Source: Azolla caroliniana (lineage: Eukaryota; Polypodiophyta). Taken from it: 64,000 nucleotides of DNA. The stretch is from contig JBHGNT010000009.1 in NCBI GenBank assembly GCA_043228905.1, positions 12,214,001 through 12,278,000 of the forward strand, written 5' to 3'. This document shows, in pieces, positions 51,651 to 63,011 of the stretch (position 1 is the stretch's first letter; every line of letters begins with the position of its first letter). The position numbers were made by a program, and so were the translations under genes. The notes beneath the pieces were generated by a model that did no database searches, had not been told where the DNA came from, and worked only from the letters and a program-made list of their open reading frames with translations.

Positions 51651-54600
51651 TTATTGCGTAGTGTCTTCAGTACTCCCCCTCAAGCTTGGCAGGTCAGGGA
51701 TCGTCAATCCGAGATCGGTCATGAATTGCCATAGCTTGTCAGCTCCTAAGGCTTTAGTGAAGACGTCAGCCGTTTGAAGATTGGTGCTAATGTGTTGTAT
51801 GTCGACATTGCCAGCCAGAACGCGCTCTCGGAAGAAGTGATAGTGCACTTCGATGTGCTTTGTCCGCACGTGGAACACCGGGTTCCGAGCCAGATAGATA
51901 TTGCTCATGTGGTCACAATAAAGGGAAGTCGGATCCTTGATGGGTACGCCCAGATCCTTCAAAATCCTCTTGAGCCATACGACTTCACACGCAGCTACGG
52001 CTGCACCCCTGTATTCCGCCTCCGTACTCGAAAGAGCGACAGTAGGCTGCTTCTTGCTACTCCAGGATATTGCTCCACTGCCGAGGGAGAAAACAAATAT
52101 GGAGGTTGATCTTCTATCGGCTTTGTAGCCAGCCCAATCGGCGTCGGTGTACCCCTCGAGTCGTATGGGCATCGCGGTCTTGTAGAGGATGTCGTAATCC
52201 ATTGTACCGCTCACGTATCGTAGAATTCGCTTAGCGCAATCCAAGTGAGTATCACGCGGTGTTTGCATGAATTGGCTAAGGAGACGGACCGGATAACTGA
52301 GATCGGGTCGTGTGATCGTGAGGTAGATCAGACTCCCGATGAGTTGCCGATACTGAGTCGGCTCACACGCTTTGGTGCCGGAGTTCGCATCTTGTTTGAG
52401 ATTGCGATTGAGCGGGGTTGCCGTGGTTTTGCACTCAGCCATCCCGAACTTGTATAGCAAGTTGAGGATGTAGTGTCGTTGAGAGATCATGATTCCGGCC
52501 GGAGTCCGAATTACCTCGATGCCGAGGAAGTAGTGGAGCTCCTTCATGTCCGTCATCTCGAACTTGTCGGAAAGGAGGGATTTGACCTTATTGATTTCGA
52601 TGAGATGCTCACCTCCAATGACTAGGTCATCCACATATAAGATGATGACAATCGGACTTCCGGAATCGCTTCGTATGTAGAGGGAGTTGTCCGATTTTGA
52701 CATACGAAAGCCAATTTGATGAAGATATTGCGTTATCTTCGAATGCCAAGCACGGAGTGCTTGCTTGAGGCTGTAGAGAGGCTTCTTGAGACGGCAAAAA
52801 ACTTTCGGATGGGTGCTCGAGTTGAAGCCGGGTGGTTGGATCATGTACACCTCCTCTTCTAATTCTCCTTGTAGAAAGGCGTTCTTGACGTCCATTTGAT
52901 GGAGGTGCCACCCTTTCACCGCAGCAATCGCAATTACGGTCCACACCATTGTCATCTTTGCCACCGGGGCAAAGGTCTCTTCGTAGTCGACGCCATGCGT
53001 CTGAGCGTACCCTTTCGCTACGAGTCGAGCTTTGTAGCGGTTTACGGAGCCATCGACATTATACTTCACCTTGTAGATCCATCTGCATCTGATCGCCTTT
53101 TTGTGTGGTGAGGTGGGAACGAGATCCCATGTCTCGTTCTTCCGTAGTGCCTCCATCTCCTCATTCATTGATTCGATCCATCGCGGGTCCTTCGCGGCTT
53201 CCGAAAAGGTTTCCGGCTCCCGTACTGTCGCCACCTTCATCATAAAGGCGTAATGGTACGCCATATAATCATTGTAGCCGAATCAGCTTACGGGGTTCTT
53301 TTCACGGGTGGATTGGCGGAGCTTTTCATTTGCAGAGATGAGGGCTTTCTTAGCTCCGATTGGTACCTCGAAACCGCCGAACTCACTGTTGAGTGAGTGA
53401 GTCGACTCATCGTCGTTGAAGCGATCGTCTTCGTATTCTGACATTTTTGCCTTGCCTTTGTCCATCTTCGGGCTAGGCTGTGATGTGCTTTGATCGCGCA
53501 ACGGCTCTTGAGGTCCGCTCAGTCGGGTCGTGATCGGACTTTCTTCGATCATGCGCGTATGGCGATCTTCATCCTCGATCTCTTGGTCGGCAGATTCCGG
53601 GTCGAGTGGAGGCGGAGTCGGAGTTGTCTCTGGTGCGTACCAGGATGCAGACTTGTCAAAAATGACATTTCGACTTACTCAAGATTTTCGAGTTGAAGGG
53701 TTGTAGCACTTGTACCCCTTTTGCTCCAATGAGTATCCTACGAGGATACATTTCTCCGACTTAGGGTCAAGCTTTTGACGCTTCTCATCGGGGATGTGCA
53801 CGTACGCTATCGCTCCGAATATGCGGATGTGCGATAAGTCCGGCTTCTTTCCGAAGTATTTTTCGTGCGGAGTGACCTCGTGCACGCCGGATGTTGTGCA
53901 CCGGTTCATTAGGTAGACAACCGTATTTGCAGCTTCGGCCCAATATGACTTGGGCATATGCTTCTCGTTCATCATGGCCTGCGCTACTTCGAGGATGTGC
54001 CGATTTTTGCGCTCGGCTACCCCGTTTTGTTGTGGAGTGTGTCGGCAAGTGAATTCTCGCCGAATTCCTTCCTTTCAGAGATATGCCGTGAAGTCGTCAT
54101 AGAAGTACTCCTTGCCGCAATCCGATCAAAGACAACGTACATGTCGGCCCGTGACTTTCTCGACTTCATTCTTGAAATTTTGGATGTGTCCGAACACTTC
54201 ACTCTTTTGCCGCATCGGGTAGATCCAAGTGTGCCTAGAGAAGTCGTCGATAAAGAGCACGTAATATCGGCATCCGCCGAATGTAGCCGTCTGCGCCGGT
54301 CCCCATACGTCGGAATGGACTACGTCGAGTAGACCTTTGCTCCGTTCCGCTCTTTCGGGAATGGGTGTCGGTGTTGCTTGCCGAATTGGCACGCTTCGCA
54401 TACACCTTCAATCTCCTTTTCTTTGAATGTCGGGAGTCTGATGACGACTCCTTTCGATTTCATTGGTTTGAGTTTGTTGAGATTTATGTGGTTGATTCGC
54501 TTGTGCCACAACTTTGTGTCGGAGTCGGCTTTAATGCCCTTTGCGAACATGGCCGATTTCATCTCGTGTGGGTCGAGAATGAACATTCGGCCCTCTCTTC

Positions 54601-55612
54601 GTCCGCATGCGATGAGTCAGCCGTCTTTTTTGATGAAGCAACCGCCTTGATTAAATCGAACTTGCATCCCTTGCTCTACAATTTGGCGGACGGAGACCAA
54701 ATTCTTCGTAATGGTCGGTACATGCAAGACATTTTTAATGTAATTTTGCTTACCTTCTTTTCCGAACGGAACATTGCCGATGTGCCGAATCAGGTGCGTA
54801 GTGTCATCTCCGGTTTCGACATAACCGGGTCGCTCTGGCTCTCGAAGTTCTCGGAACCATTCTTGATGCGATGTCATATGGTTCGAGGCACCGGAATTGA
54901 CGAACCATACATCTTCCGAACCGGAGGCACTAGTTGAGGTAGCGGCCGACATAGAGTTTGCTCTATGTTTCATCATGAACATTCCGCCACGGTCGAAGTT
55001 GTGTGCATACATTCCGCCACGATCTTCATAGTCAGAGTTGTGCCCATACATTCCGCTATACTCTTCGTAGTCGAAATTGTGCCCGTAATTCGTGAGTTGT
55101 CGGCTTGTGGAAGCCAATTCACGCATCTCCTTTTGGCACTCTTCTTCGTGGTGGCCAAGCTTTCCGCAATATCCGCATTTGGTTGCGTTTTGACGGCTCG
55201 GGCCGGAGTGGAAGCTCCCCCTTCTTGCGAAGGTTCTTCGTTGGCCTCCGTTTTGCGGCCGAAATTGGGAGTTGTTGTCGTAGGTCGAACATCGTTCGCC
55301 TTGTCCTTGGCCGAATCGGCCTCTCACTCATCCGCGTCCTCTTCCTCCGTTAGAGTGTGTGTAGAGCATGTGGCCTTCCGACTCATTGCTCCTTGTACGC
55401 ACGTGGTTTTCTTCGACCAATAGCATTGATTGGAGCTCGAAGAAGGAGGGAGATTTCTCCCATGCTAGAACGGCGGTTCGCATCGTGCCGAACCGTGGTG
55501 TGAGGCCGCCGAGGCATATTTGCGCCATCTCATCATCATCTATACTTACGCTTATTGAGCCGAGTGAGTCGCAAAGCTCCTTGATCTTCAAGGTGTCTGT
55601 CTTGATGGACAT
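51651..55612 (-). pseudogene. Element J: copia gag-pol, broken and 5' truncated
   Basis: Minus-strand copia. Gag end, protease and GAG-pre-integrase are in one frame (55612 to about 54330); integrase, linker, RT and RNase H are in another (to 51651). The knuckle CGYCGKLGHHEEEC is intact. A His/Tyr/Gly-rich repeat (YGHNFDYEEYSGM, YGHNSDYEDRGGM, YAHNFDRGGM) sits before the protease. The protease loop reads WFVNSGASNHMT, with Asn for the catalytic Asp. Integrase starts with VHSDVWGP. A TGA at 53283-53285 precedes a 537-residue open stretch with complete RT and RNase H (SLKQALRAWH, YVDD near 52629, GYTDADWAGYKADRRSTS, SSTEAEYRG, LYCDHMSN). The 5' LTR and gag start are missing at about 55613. Its family is close to D and E. 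Confidence 0.9.
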
Positions 55613-57500
55613 GTCCCTTTATCACATATGTCATCGTCGACGATGCCTCAGCCCAAAACTTCTTGGGTAGTTTTGCATGCGCCAACATACTCCGGATCCT
55701 CTCCATTATGGTTCGGTTCATCCTCTCGGCCAGCCCGTTTAGTTACGGCGTCTTCGGCACGGTAAATTCGAGCCGAATTCCCTTCGAGTGACAATACTCC
55801 TCGAACTGCCCCTGGTATTCACCTCCGTTATCTACTCGAACCGCCTTCAGCTTCCGGCCAGTTTCTCTTTCCACTCTCGCGTGGAGCTCTTTGAAAATGG
55901 ATAACACCTGATCCTTCGTCTTCAACGGTGTGGCCCACAGCTTCCGACTGTGGTCATCTATGAACGTCACGAAGTACTGCGATCTGGCATGTGACTTCGT
56001 GTCCACTTGACATACATCAGTATGCACCAACTCCAGTGGTACATTACGTCTCATCGGTGGCCTCGATCGGAAGGAGGTCCGGTTTTGTTTACCGGCCAGA
56101 CAATCAGTGCACTTCTCCAAGTGCACGTTCTTCACTGGAATGAGGTTGTCGTCTGCAAGCCTCTTCATCCCCTTCTCGCTCATGTGACACAGCCTCTTGT
56201 GCCACAGCTCACCGGCAGTGTCGGATGCCACGTTCACTTCTTCCGGGCATAACCGAGCATTCATCAGGTACAACGTGTTGACCTTTTGGGCTCGAGCCAC
56301 AATCAGGCTCCCTTTGCTGAACTTCATAACACCGTTCCGGATGCTACCCATGTAGCCTTCATCATCTAGCCAACTGGCTGATATCAGGTTCAGACGAACC
56401 TCCGGAACGTGTCGGACATCCTTCAGCAGCAGCTTGCATCCGGTTGGTGTTGTCAACCACACGTTTCCTATGCCAACAATTCTGCATGTACCTTCATTTC
56501 CCATCTGGACACAACCGTGATCACCGGCTGAGTAGGATGAGAAGTATTTCCGGTCCGGGGTAAGGTGGAATGACGCTCCAGAGTCGACCACCCAGGTTAT
56601 CTTGTCGCCGGCAAGGTTTAGCTCACTCTCCTTGGTGATGAGCATCAACTCTTCTTCACTTGCCACAATTGCCGTCGTTCCCTTCCGGTTCGTTCCCCTC
56701 CGGTCTTTACCGTTCCGGTCCGGTGTCCGCTTCGAATCGGTACCGTCGGATTCCTTGTCTTTTCGGAAATGCCGACAGTTCTTCTGGAAGTGTCCCGGCT
56801 TGCCGCAATAGAAGCAAGTAGGCCTCCCCCTTGACTTTGACCGTGTCCCCGATTTTTCCCGGTTCTGGGGGCTATGGTTCCTTTGTCTTCCGCGTTCCGA
56901 TTCGGTAAGGAGCGCTTTGGAGTCGGAGCTCGTATCCTTATCTTTCCGGCCCGCCCCCTCATCTAGCAAGCTCGACTTCACTCTTGCTAGGGATAACCGT
57001 TTCCCTTCCGGCCCGGCGTTGCCCAAAGTGACAACCAACGTCTCCCAGCTATCTGGGAGGGAACCGAGCAGGAGTAGTGCTAGTACCTCATCGGCGAGAG
57101 GTACTTCCAATGATGTTGCCTAGTGGATCAGCCCCTGGAAGGCATTCATGTGCTCCGCCATGCTGGAGCCATCTTGGTACCGGAGTCTTACTAGCTTCCG
57201 AAATACCGAAACCTGATTAACAACATTTTTGTTTTGAAACATAATGTCGATCTTCTCCCAGAGCTCATGAGCCTTGCTCTCTTCATTGAAGTTGTTGTAT
57301 AGACTCATGTCGATGAAAGCACCGTATGTACACCGTTGTCTTCATGTGCATCACCTCGCATATCGTGGCGTTGATTTTGTCCGGTCTCTTGTCCCCGAAC
57401 TAAACCGGCAACCAAAGATCTTTAACCATGAGCATGTCCCTCATCTTCGACTTCCACACCGAATAGTTGGAGCCGTGAGCTTGAACATGCCTCCCAACGA
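55613..57500 (-). pseudogene. Element F: copia gag-protease-integrase, truncated
   Basis: Minus-strand copia, close to element L. Gag (to 57110) has a frameshift near 57310 and stops near 57395 and 57120: MLMVKDLWLPV, SLYNNFNEESKAHELWEKID and SLARVKSSLLDEGAGRKD. A 455-residue open stretch (57110-55743) follows with an intact knuckle CFYCGKPGHFQKNC, intact protease loop WVVDSGASFHLTP, pre-integrase ELWHKRLCHMSEKG and integrase with both Asp residues (VHTDVCQVDTKS, VRVDNGGEYQG). A TAA at 55740-55742 stands before the LNGLAERMNRTIME motif. The element is cut at about 55613-55640 by copia J sequence, so RT and RNase H are missing. Confidence 0.9.
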
Positions 57501-57524
57501 TTCGTCTGTTTTCTGTGTCGTTTT

Positions 57525-57536
57525 GCTCTGATACCA
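57525..57536 (-). other. Element F: primer-binding site
   Basis: On the minus strand TGGTATCAGAGC starts three bases inside the LTR end at 57540, as in element L. Confidence 0.85.
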
Positions 57537-57539
57537 CTT

Positions 57540-58262
57540 TGACAGGAACTACACGCTCCGATGAACAACGCTTGGCAACAACCAAGCTTAGAATCAAACA
57601 CAGAAAACGGGAATGAATGCATGACACAGTGGAGAGAAGAGTACATAGGATGTTTATGTGGAAAACCCAAACACGGGAAAAACCACGGCAGTCCACTGAC
57701 TGCTAACTATCACTATGTAACAACATACAATAGATGAACATAGAGGCAACGACCTCTTGTTCACTGTCTTCGCCATAGGCGACGGTTACAACAGAGATAC
57801 GAACTCTTCGTCTCTTTCTCTCTCTCTCATTGTACACTGTTGCGCTCTAATCTTGCGCCAACAAGAATGACAACAACAACTTACTCTAAGTTTGCCCTAA
57901 GTCATATTTATACTAATATGACTTTTCGGCTATTTACAAATATAGCCCAGATGGACTCTCAGAAACATATTTACGAATATGTCCCTTCATCCGGTGAGCA
58001 CTCCTCACCAGGCCTGCATCATCCGACGCTTGCTGGGCACAAGTCATCCGGTTCTCACCAGGTCTTCCGTTGCCGGGTACTCCTCATCTGGTTCTCATCT
58101 GGTCTTCCGTTGCCGGGTACTCCACATCCGGTTCTCACCGGGTCTTCACCATCCGGTTCTTGCCGGGTACTCGTCATCCGGCTCTCACCGGGTCTTTCGT
58201 TGTCGGGTACTCCACATCACTGTTCTTTTCACTTCCCATCCGGAGGGACCTGTTTCCTAACA
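57540..58262 (-). repeat. Element F: copia 5' LTR
   Basis: The 723-bp LTR starts TGTTAGGAAACAGG at 58262 (minus strand) and ends TCCTGTCA at 57540. It contains the AAGTCATAT / ATATGACTT inverted repeat (57899-57907 and 57916-57924) also found in L. A pentameric-looking degenerate repeat (TCTCACCGGGTCTTC and CATCCGGTTCT phrases) fills 58010-58210. It abuts the truncated protease of copia G at 58263. Confidence 0.85.
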
Positions 58263-59412
58263 TTTATCACGTTCATTAGTTTCCCTTTTTGCCCGACGTG
58301 GTTGAGGGTAACTTCACTGACAAGTACGATCGGATGCAGAGTGTTGTCTCCTGTTGCAACTACTCCTGGTTGTTCCGGTTTTTCCAGATATGAGAAATAC
58401 TCTTTATGGTTCGTCATATGGTTTGACGCTCCAGAGTGAACGTACCACACTTTGTCCAATTTCGGGGTGTTCTTCTGCATCGAGTTCGCTTCGTGTCTTG
58501 TCACAAAGGCTGCACCCTTTCCGACTTTTTCAGATCCTTCGACGTAGTGTGTCCGCTACCGATTTCCGTGTTCGGTCAGTCCAGATCCGGATTCGGTTTT
58601 CTCCGAATCGACGCGCTTCTTCCAACACTCGCTCTCCTTGTGGCCTTTCTTGCCACAATACTAGCATTCCGCGGCATGTTTCCCTTGCCGGTTCTCGTCG
58701 CCTCCTCAACTCCCCCCACTTTCGGAGAGTTCGGAATTGTTGCCTGTCGGACGCCTCCATTGCACACCGATTCGCCTCGTCCACCACGACCACGGGGCCT
58801 ATCTCCCTCCATGTACAACATCTTGTTATCGGCATGCGTACTCGTCAACGCACTCGCGTGATTCTCTTCTACAAGGAGCATCGATTGCAAGTCAAAAAAC
58901 GACGACGTATTCTCCCTTGTACAAATAGAAGTTCAGAATGCTCTGAACTTCGACACCAATCCTCCGAGGCAGATCTTTACTATTTCGCCCTCCTCAACGT
59001 TCACATCGATGGAGGCGAGGGAATCGCATATATCCTTTATCTTGGAGGTGTAGCCAGCCACTGTCATGTCGCGTTGATGCACATTGCTCAACTCCTGTTG
59101 CAGTTGGAGCTTCCTAGCTATGGTGCTTGCGGCGAAAATCTTTTTCAGATTTCCCCAAGCATCCTTCAGCGTTCTTGCATCCCAAATGTAGCTCAAGAGT
59201 TGTTCACTCACACAGGACATGAAGCAGTAGAGAACTCTGCTTGCCGACTGTTCCTAGGCTGGGAAGTCTTTATGTGTCAATTCGGGTGCTGCATCATTCG
59301 CTCAATCGACATAGCTCCAGTATCCATGTCTGAGCAGGTACTGGTGCATCTTGTACGACCAAGATGGGTAGTTACTTCTATCGAGCTTCTTAGTTGGAAG
59401 CGAACTAGCCAT
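58263..59412 (-). pseudogene. Element G: copia gag and protease, truncated
   Basis: Minus-strand copia of the D/E family, from the ATG at 59412. Gag blocks are MASSLPTKKLDRSNYPSWSY, QLLSYIWDARTLKDAWGNLK, KLQLQQELSNVHQRDMTVAG and DLQSMLLVEENHASALTST. Stops and a frameshift near 58930 and 58575 interrupt it. The knuckle is decayed. The protease loop reads WYVHSGASNHMTNH, with His for the catalytic Asp. It ends at GQKGKLMNVI where the LTR of copia F begins. Integrase, RT and the 3' LTR are missing. Confidence 0.85.
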
Positions 59413-59529
59413 ACCTCTATCCTTTTTTTTTCTTTCTGTTCTTCACCGAGATTAGGTTTTTTGTGTGTGTGTGTGTGTTTCGAGCTGAAGTCGGTTGCAG
59501 AGGTTCTCAACCCTCGCACTCTGATATCA

Positions 59530-59921
59530 TGTGAAATGTAATGTGCGGAAACTATACGAAACACAGAATACCAACAGAGAAAAACAGGTTTAATGGAGAG
59601 CTTAAGACACAATGTACGCGAGAGAGACAGACAGGGAATAAACACATAGGAAAAGTAAATTCAAAATAATGCGTAAACTCTGTACATAGGATGTGCTCAG
59701 GGAGCACTTTTCTACAAGTCCATAGGGACTAACAGAAGTACTGACACGTACTTCAATGCTCATAACTGAGCTCCTACACTAACTCCCAAATATATTCCCT
59801 CGCGGAATATCTGTACAACGGCCTCTTGGTTTCCGCACTGTTACGGCCTCTCGCTGCGCACCCGGTTTGCGCACCTAGTCTACGCACTGGTTTATGCCAA
59901 TGTTGAGCTTGTATCTCAACA
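59530..59921 (-). repeat. Element G: copia 5' LTR
   Basis: The 392-bp LTR starts TGTTGAGATACAAGCTCAAC at 59921 (minus strand) and ends CATTTCACA at 59530, followed by the primer site variant TGATATCAGAGTGC. It carries GAAGTACTGACACGTACTTC (59735-59754), a slightly longer form of the inverted repeat in D and E. Right flank GGGAC at 59922 opens the last part of element B's LTR. Confidence 0.85.
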
Positions 59922-60229
59922 GGGACATCTAGAAAGGAAGAAAAAGAAAAAGGATGGGAGGCAAGCTATGTATGGAAGGAAAAACCTTTTAATAAAAGAT
60001 CTAGTTATCTTATTGGTGATGTATCTTGTCTCTCAAAATTGAAGTCAAGGGTTCAATCTCTCTCTCTCTCAATCTTTCTCCGAATTGGAATCTCCATCTC
60101 TCCATCTTTCTCTCAATCTATCTATCTTAAATACTTTCTCGTTAAAGCTAGTACAAACTTCGAATCCTTCCGGTCCAGGACCCCGGTGGTCCCGCTTCAT
60201 TTCACGAACACGCGAGGATTTCCTCGACA
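59922..60229 (+). repeat. Element B: 3' LTR, right part
   Basis: 308 bp matching 18670-18973: ATCTAGAAAGG, GATGGGAGGCAAGCTATG, TTATTGGTGATGTA, CTCTCAAAATTGAAGTCAAG, a CT-rich tract and the shared end ACACGCGAGGATTTCCTCGA. It completes the LTR begun at 29113. About 120 bp between the two halves, corresponding to 18546-18669 with the palindrome and RY motifs, are absent. Next base 60230 opens copia H sequence. Confidence 0.85.
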
Positions 60230-61348
60230 ATGTGCTTTTACTACGGGAAGCCGAGAGACTTCCAGAGGAACTATCAACACTAACGGAAGGAAAAAAGGGG
60301 AGCTGATGGTATTGAGCTGAAGAAGATTCTGGATAGCAAGAACACCTCAACCATTGCCGCAAGCGAGGAGGAGGTATTCTTCATTAGTGAACAAAACGAA
60401 GTTAATCTCATTGGCGATGAATCGATATGGGTGGTCGATTCCGTTGCGTCGTTTCACCTAACTCCCACTAGAGAATGCTTCTCATCGTACACAACCGTTG
60501 ACTACGGCTATGTGAAGATGGGGAATGATTGCACATGCTGGAATGTGAGAATCGGTAATGTATGTTTGCTGACATCGACAGGTTGTAGAATGGTACTCAA
60601 GGATGTATGCCATGTACCGGATATTAGACTGAATCTAATGTCATTTGGATGAGTCGACGACGAAGGATATTATGGTAGCTTTTGAAATGGAAGTTGGAAA
60701 TTCTGCAGAGGGAACCTGAACGTGGCTCGGTCCTAGAAGCAAAATACATTGTATGTATTGTATGCAAGACTGTGCCAAAACAAGGTAAACGTGGTAGCTT
60801 ACACAACCAATGAGTTGTGGCATAAGAGGCTATGCCACATGAGTCAGAAGGGTATATAGATGTTAACCGGAAAAGAACTTTTACCGGAGGTGAAGAATGT
60901 GCATCTGGACAATGGCTGTGAATACGAGGGCAATTTGAGGAGTATTGTTGATCGCAAGGCATTCAACTAGACTACACAGTGCCAAAGACGTCGGAGTTGA
61001 ACAACCTAGATGAGAGAAAGAACCGGACCATCATGGAAAAAGTCAGAAGTATGCTGGCACATGTGAAATTGCCAAAGATATACTGGGCTGAGGCGATGAT
61101 GACAACCGTTTACATTATAAACAAGTTTCCCCCGGTTCCACTAGAAGGTGACATACCACAAAGAGTATGGTCAGGCATCTGAGGGTGTTCGGTTGCCTGG
61201 CCTATGTGCATGTAGCTAAGGACCAGAGGGGCAAACTTGATCCCAAGAGCCGACTATGTCTAATTCTCGGATACAGAGAAGATGAACTCGACTATCAATT
61301 GTGGGACCTAATTGACAAGAAAGTGATTTGGAGCCGAGATATTATCTT
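60230..61348 (+). pseudogene. Element H: copia knuckle-protease-integrase, continuing from 18292
   Basis: This resumes the copia Gag cut at 18292. It opens at the knuckle (CFYYGKPRDFQRNYQH, two metal ligands changed). The protease loop is WVVDSVASFHLTP, with Gly of DSG changed to Val. GAG-pre-integrase (ELWHKRLCHMSQKG) and an integrase piece with LDNGCEYEG follow; the first integrase half is deleted near 60890. Then come LDERKNRTIMEKVRSMLAHV and, after a small deletion, HLRVFGCLAYVHVAKDQRGK. It ends at WSRDIIFV, cut by the LTR of copia P at 61349. RT and RNase H are missing. Confidence 0.85.
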
Positions 61349-61850
61349 TGTTGGGAAATTGGTCCCTTCGGATGGGATCCGGTTACAAATGAAGAGAAGA
61401 CATATTTGTAAATATGTTTTGAGTAAGCCTATTGAGGCTATATTTGTAAATAGCCCTAAGTTCATATAAGTATAAATATGACTTAGGGAAATCACTTTAG
61501 AAGTGGGGTGGTTGTCATATTGTTGTATGTGCATAATTGTTGTATAGAGAGAGAGAGAGAGAGAGAGAGAGATACTCTGTTGTAACCGCCGGTTGGCGAA
61601 GATACAGAGCTCGAGGTCATTGCCTCCGAGTCTCTGTTTGTACCTTTCTAATATAGCGATAGTTTGGAGTCTGTGGGCTCCCGTGGTTTTTCCCTTTTAC
61701 GGTTTTCCACATAAACATCCTATGTATCCTCTATCGTTGTTTCTGTGTGTACATGTGTTCACTCCCTACTTCCCATTGTTGTGTTTGATTCTCGTAGAAG
61801 TGATTCAAGACTTGGTTATGGCCGAGCAATATTCTGCGTCATTCTCTTCA
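61349..61850 (+). repeat. Element P: copia 5' LTR
   Basis: The 502-bp LTR starts TGTTGGGAAATTGG and ends CTCTTCA; the primer site TGGTATCACAGC begins at 61854. It is the same family as the LTRs of L and F, with the TCATAT/ATATGACTT inverted repeat around TATAAATA near 61459-61492. A GA microsatellite lies near 61546-61571. Confidence 0.85.
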
Positions 61851-61879
61851 AACTGGTATCACAGCAAACAACACAAGAA

Positions 61880-62801
61880 ATGGAAGAATCGTTTGGCGGC
61901 ATAGTCAAGCTCACCGACTCCAACTACTCAGTGTGCAAGTCGAAGATGAGGGATACTCCGGTGGTTAAAGATAATTGGTTGTCGGTTCAGTTCGGGGACA
62001 AGAGACCGGATAAGATAGAGGCCAGAGTGTGGGAGGTGATGCACATGAAGACGACGGCATACATCCAATGTTTTATCGACATGAGCCTATACAACAACTT
62101 CAATGAAGAGAGTAAGACTCTTGAACTCTGGGAGAAGATTGACATCATGTTCTAGAACAAGAATGTTGGTAATCAAGCTTTGGTATTCCAGAAGCTAGTG
62201 CGGCTCCAGTACCAAGACGGCTCTAGTATGGTGGAGCACGTGAATGCTTTCCAGGGGCTAATATACCAGGAAACCTCATTGGAAGTACCTCTCCCCGATG
62301 ACGTACTCGCATGGCTCTTGCTCGGTTCCCTCCTAGATAGCTGGGAGACGTTAGTTTTCACGTTGGGCAACGCCGGGCTGGAAGGAAGGCAATTGTCCCT
62401 AGCAAGGGTAAAATCAAGCTTGCTAGATGAAGAAGCTCGCCCGAAGGACTGGGAGTCCGGAACCGATCCGAAGGTCTTGGTCACGGAAGATGACCACAAT
62501 AGTGGAAGAGGCCGGTATCGGAGTCCCCAAAACCAGGACAAATTGGGGACGAGGTCAAAGTCAAGAGGGCGGCCTATTTGCTTCTATTGTGGGAAGCTGA
62601 GGCACTTCCAGAAGAACTGTCAACATTTCCGGAAAGAGAAAAGAACTGACAATACCGATTCAAAGAAGAGTTCGGACCAGATCGGAAAGGAACGTCGGCA
62701 ATTGTGACAACTAAAGAGGAACTGATGCTCATTACCGAGGAGAATGAGTTAAACCTTGTCGGCGACGAGACAACGTGGGTTGTCGATTCTGGAGCGTCAT
62801 T
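61880..62801 (+). pseudogene. Element P: copia gag, truncated in protease
   Basis: Gag from the ATG at 61880: ESFGGIVKLTDSNYSVCKSK, FIDMSLYNNFNEESKTLELW, then TAG at 62153-62155 where F has a Gln codon. The frame continues to 62707 with HVNAFQGLIYQETSLEVPLP, SLARVKSSLLDEEARPKD and a knuckle CFYCGKLRHFQKNC, where the Gly before His is Arg. A frameshift near 62690 moves into protease (WVVDSGASF), and the sequence ends there at about 62801, joined to a chromovirus LTR. Confidence 0.85.
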
Positions 62802-63011
62802 CCAAATAATGCCTGGTGCCTCCTTTTATAGTGTTCTCGGGAGTACATCAATTTCTAGAATGTTTTAGAGAAATCTGGAATATATATCAATTTTCTATAA
62901 TAAAACTTAAATGAAAATAACATCTTTCGTATTATAACATATAGTCTAATGGTCAAGAGAATGATCCATGTAACATAAGGTCATGGGTTCGAGTCTTGCC
63001 ATATCATGACA
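62802..63011 (-). repeat. Element Q: chromovirus 3' LTR, partial
   Basis: On the minus strand the LTR starts TGTCATGATATGG at 63011, directly after the polypurine tract AAAGGGGGGATAG. It includes a TATA box (CTATAAAAGG near 62827) and stops at the junction with copia P. A tRNA-like stretch, TCTAATGGTCAAGAG then GGTTCGAGTC, lies on the plus strand at about 62942-62997. Confidence 0.65.

Larger units (their letters stand above)
18293..60229 (+). mobile_element. Element B: gypsy element, host of a 40-kb nest
   Basis: The outer borders are an LTR start at 18293 (TATCCTAAAG, matching TGTCGTGAAG at 29113) and an LTR end at 60229 (CACGCGAGGATTTCCTCGACA-type end, the same as at 18953-18973). The parts are 5' LTR 18293-18973, gag 19075-19803, the pol end 27407-28979, and a 3' LTR split into 29113-29360 and 59922-60229. 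Everything between is later insertions. Left flank ACGT and right flank ATGTG are what remains of a probable 5-bp ACGTG duplication; copia H sequence continues across the site (KGRLT, then CFYYGKPRDF). Confidence 0.8.

Noticed and set aside
62942-62997. A functional tRNA gene
   Set aside because: A- and B-box-like sequences are present, but I cannot form an acceptor stem or a normal anticodon arm.
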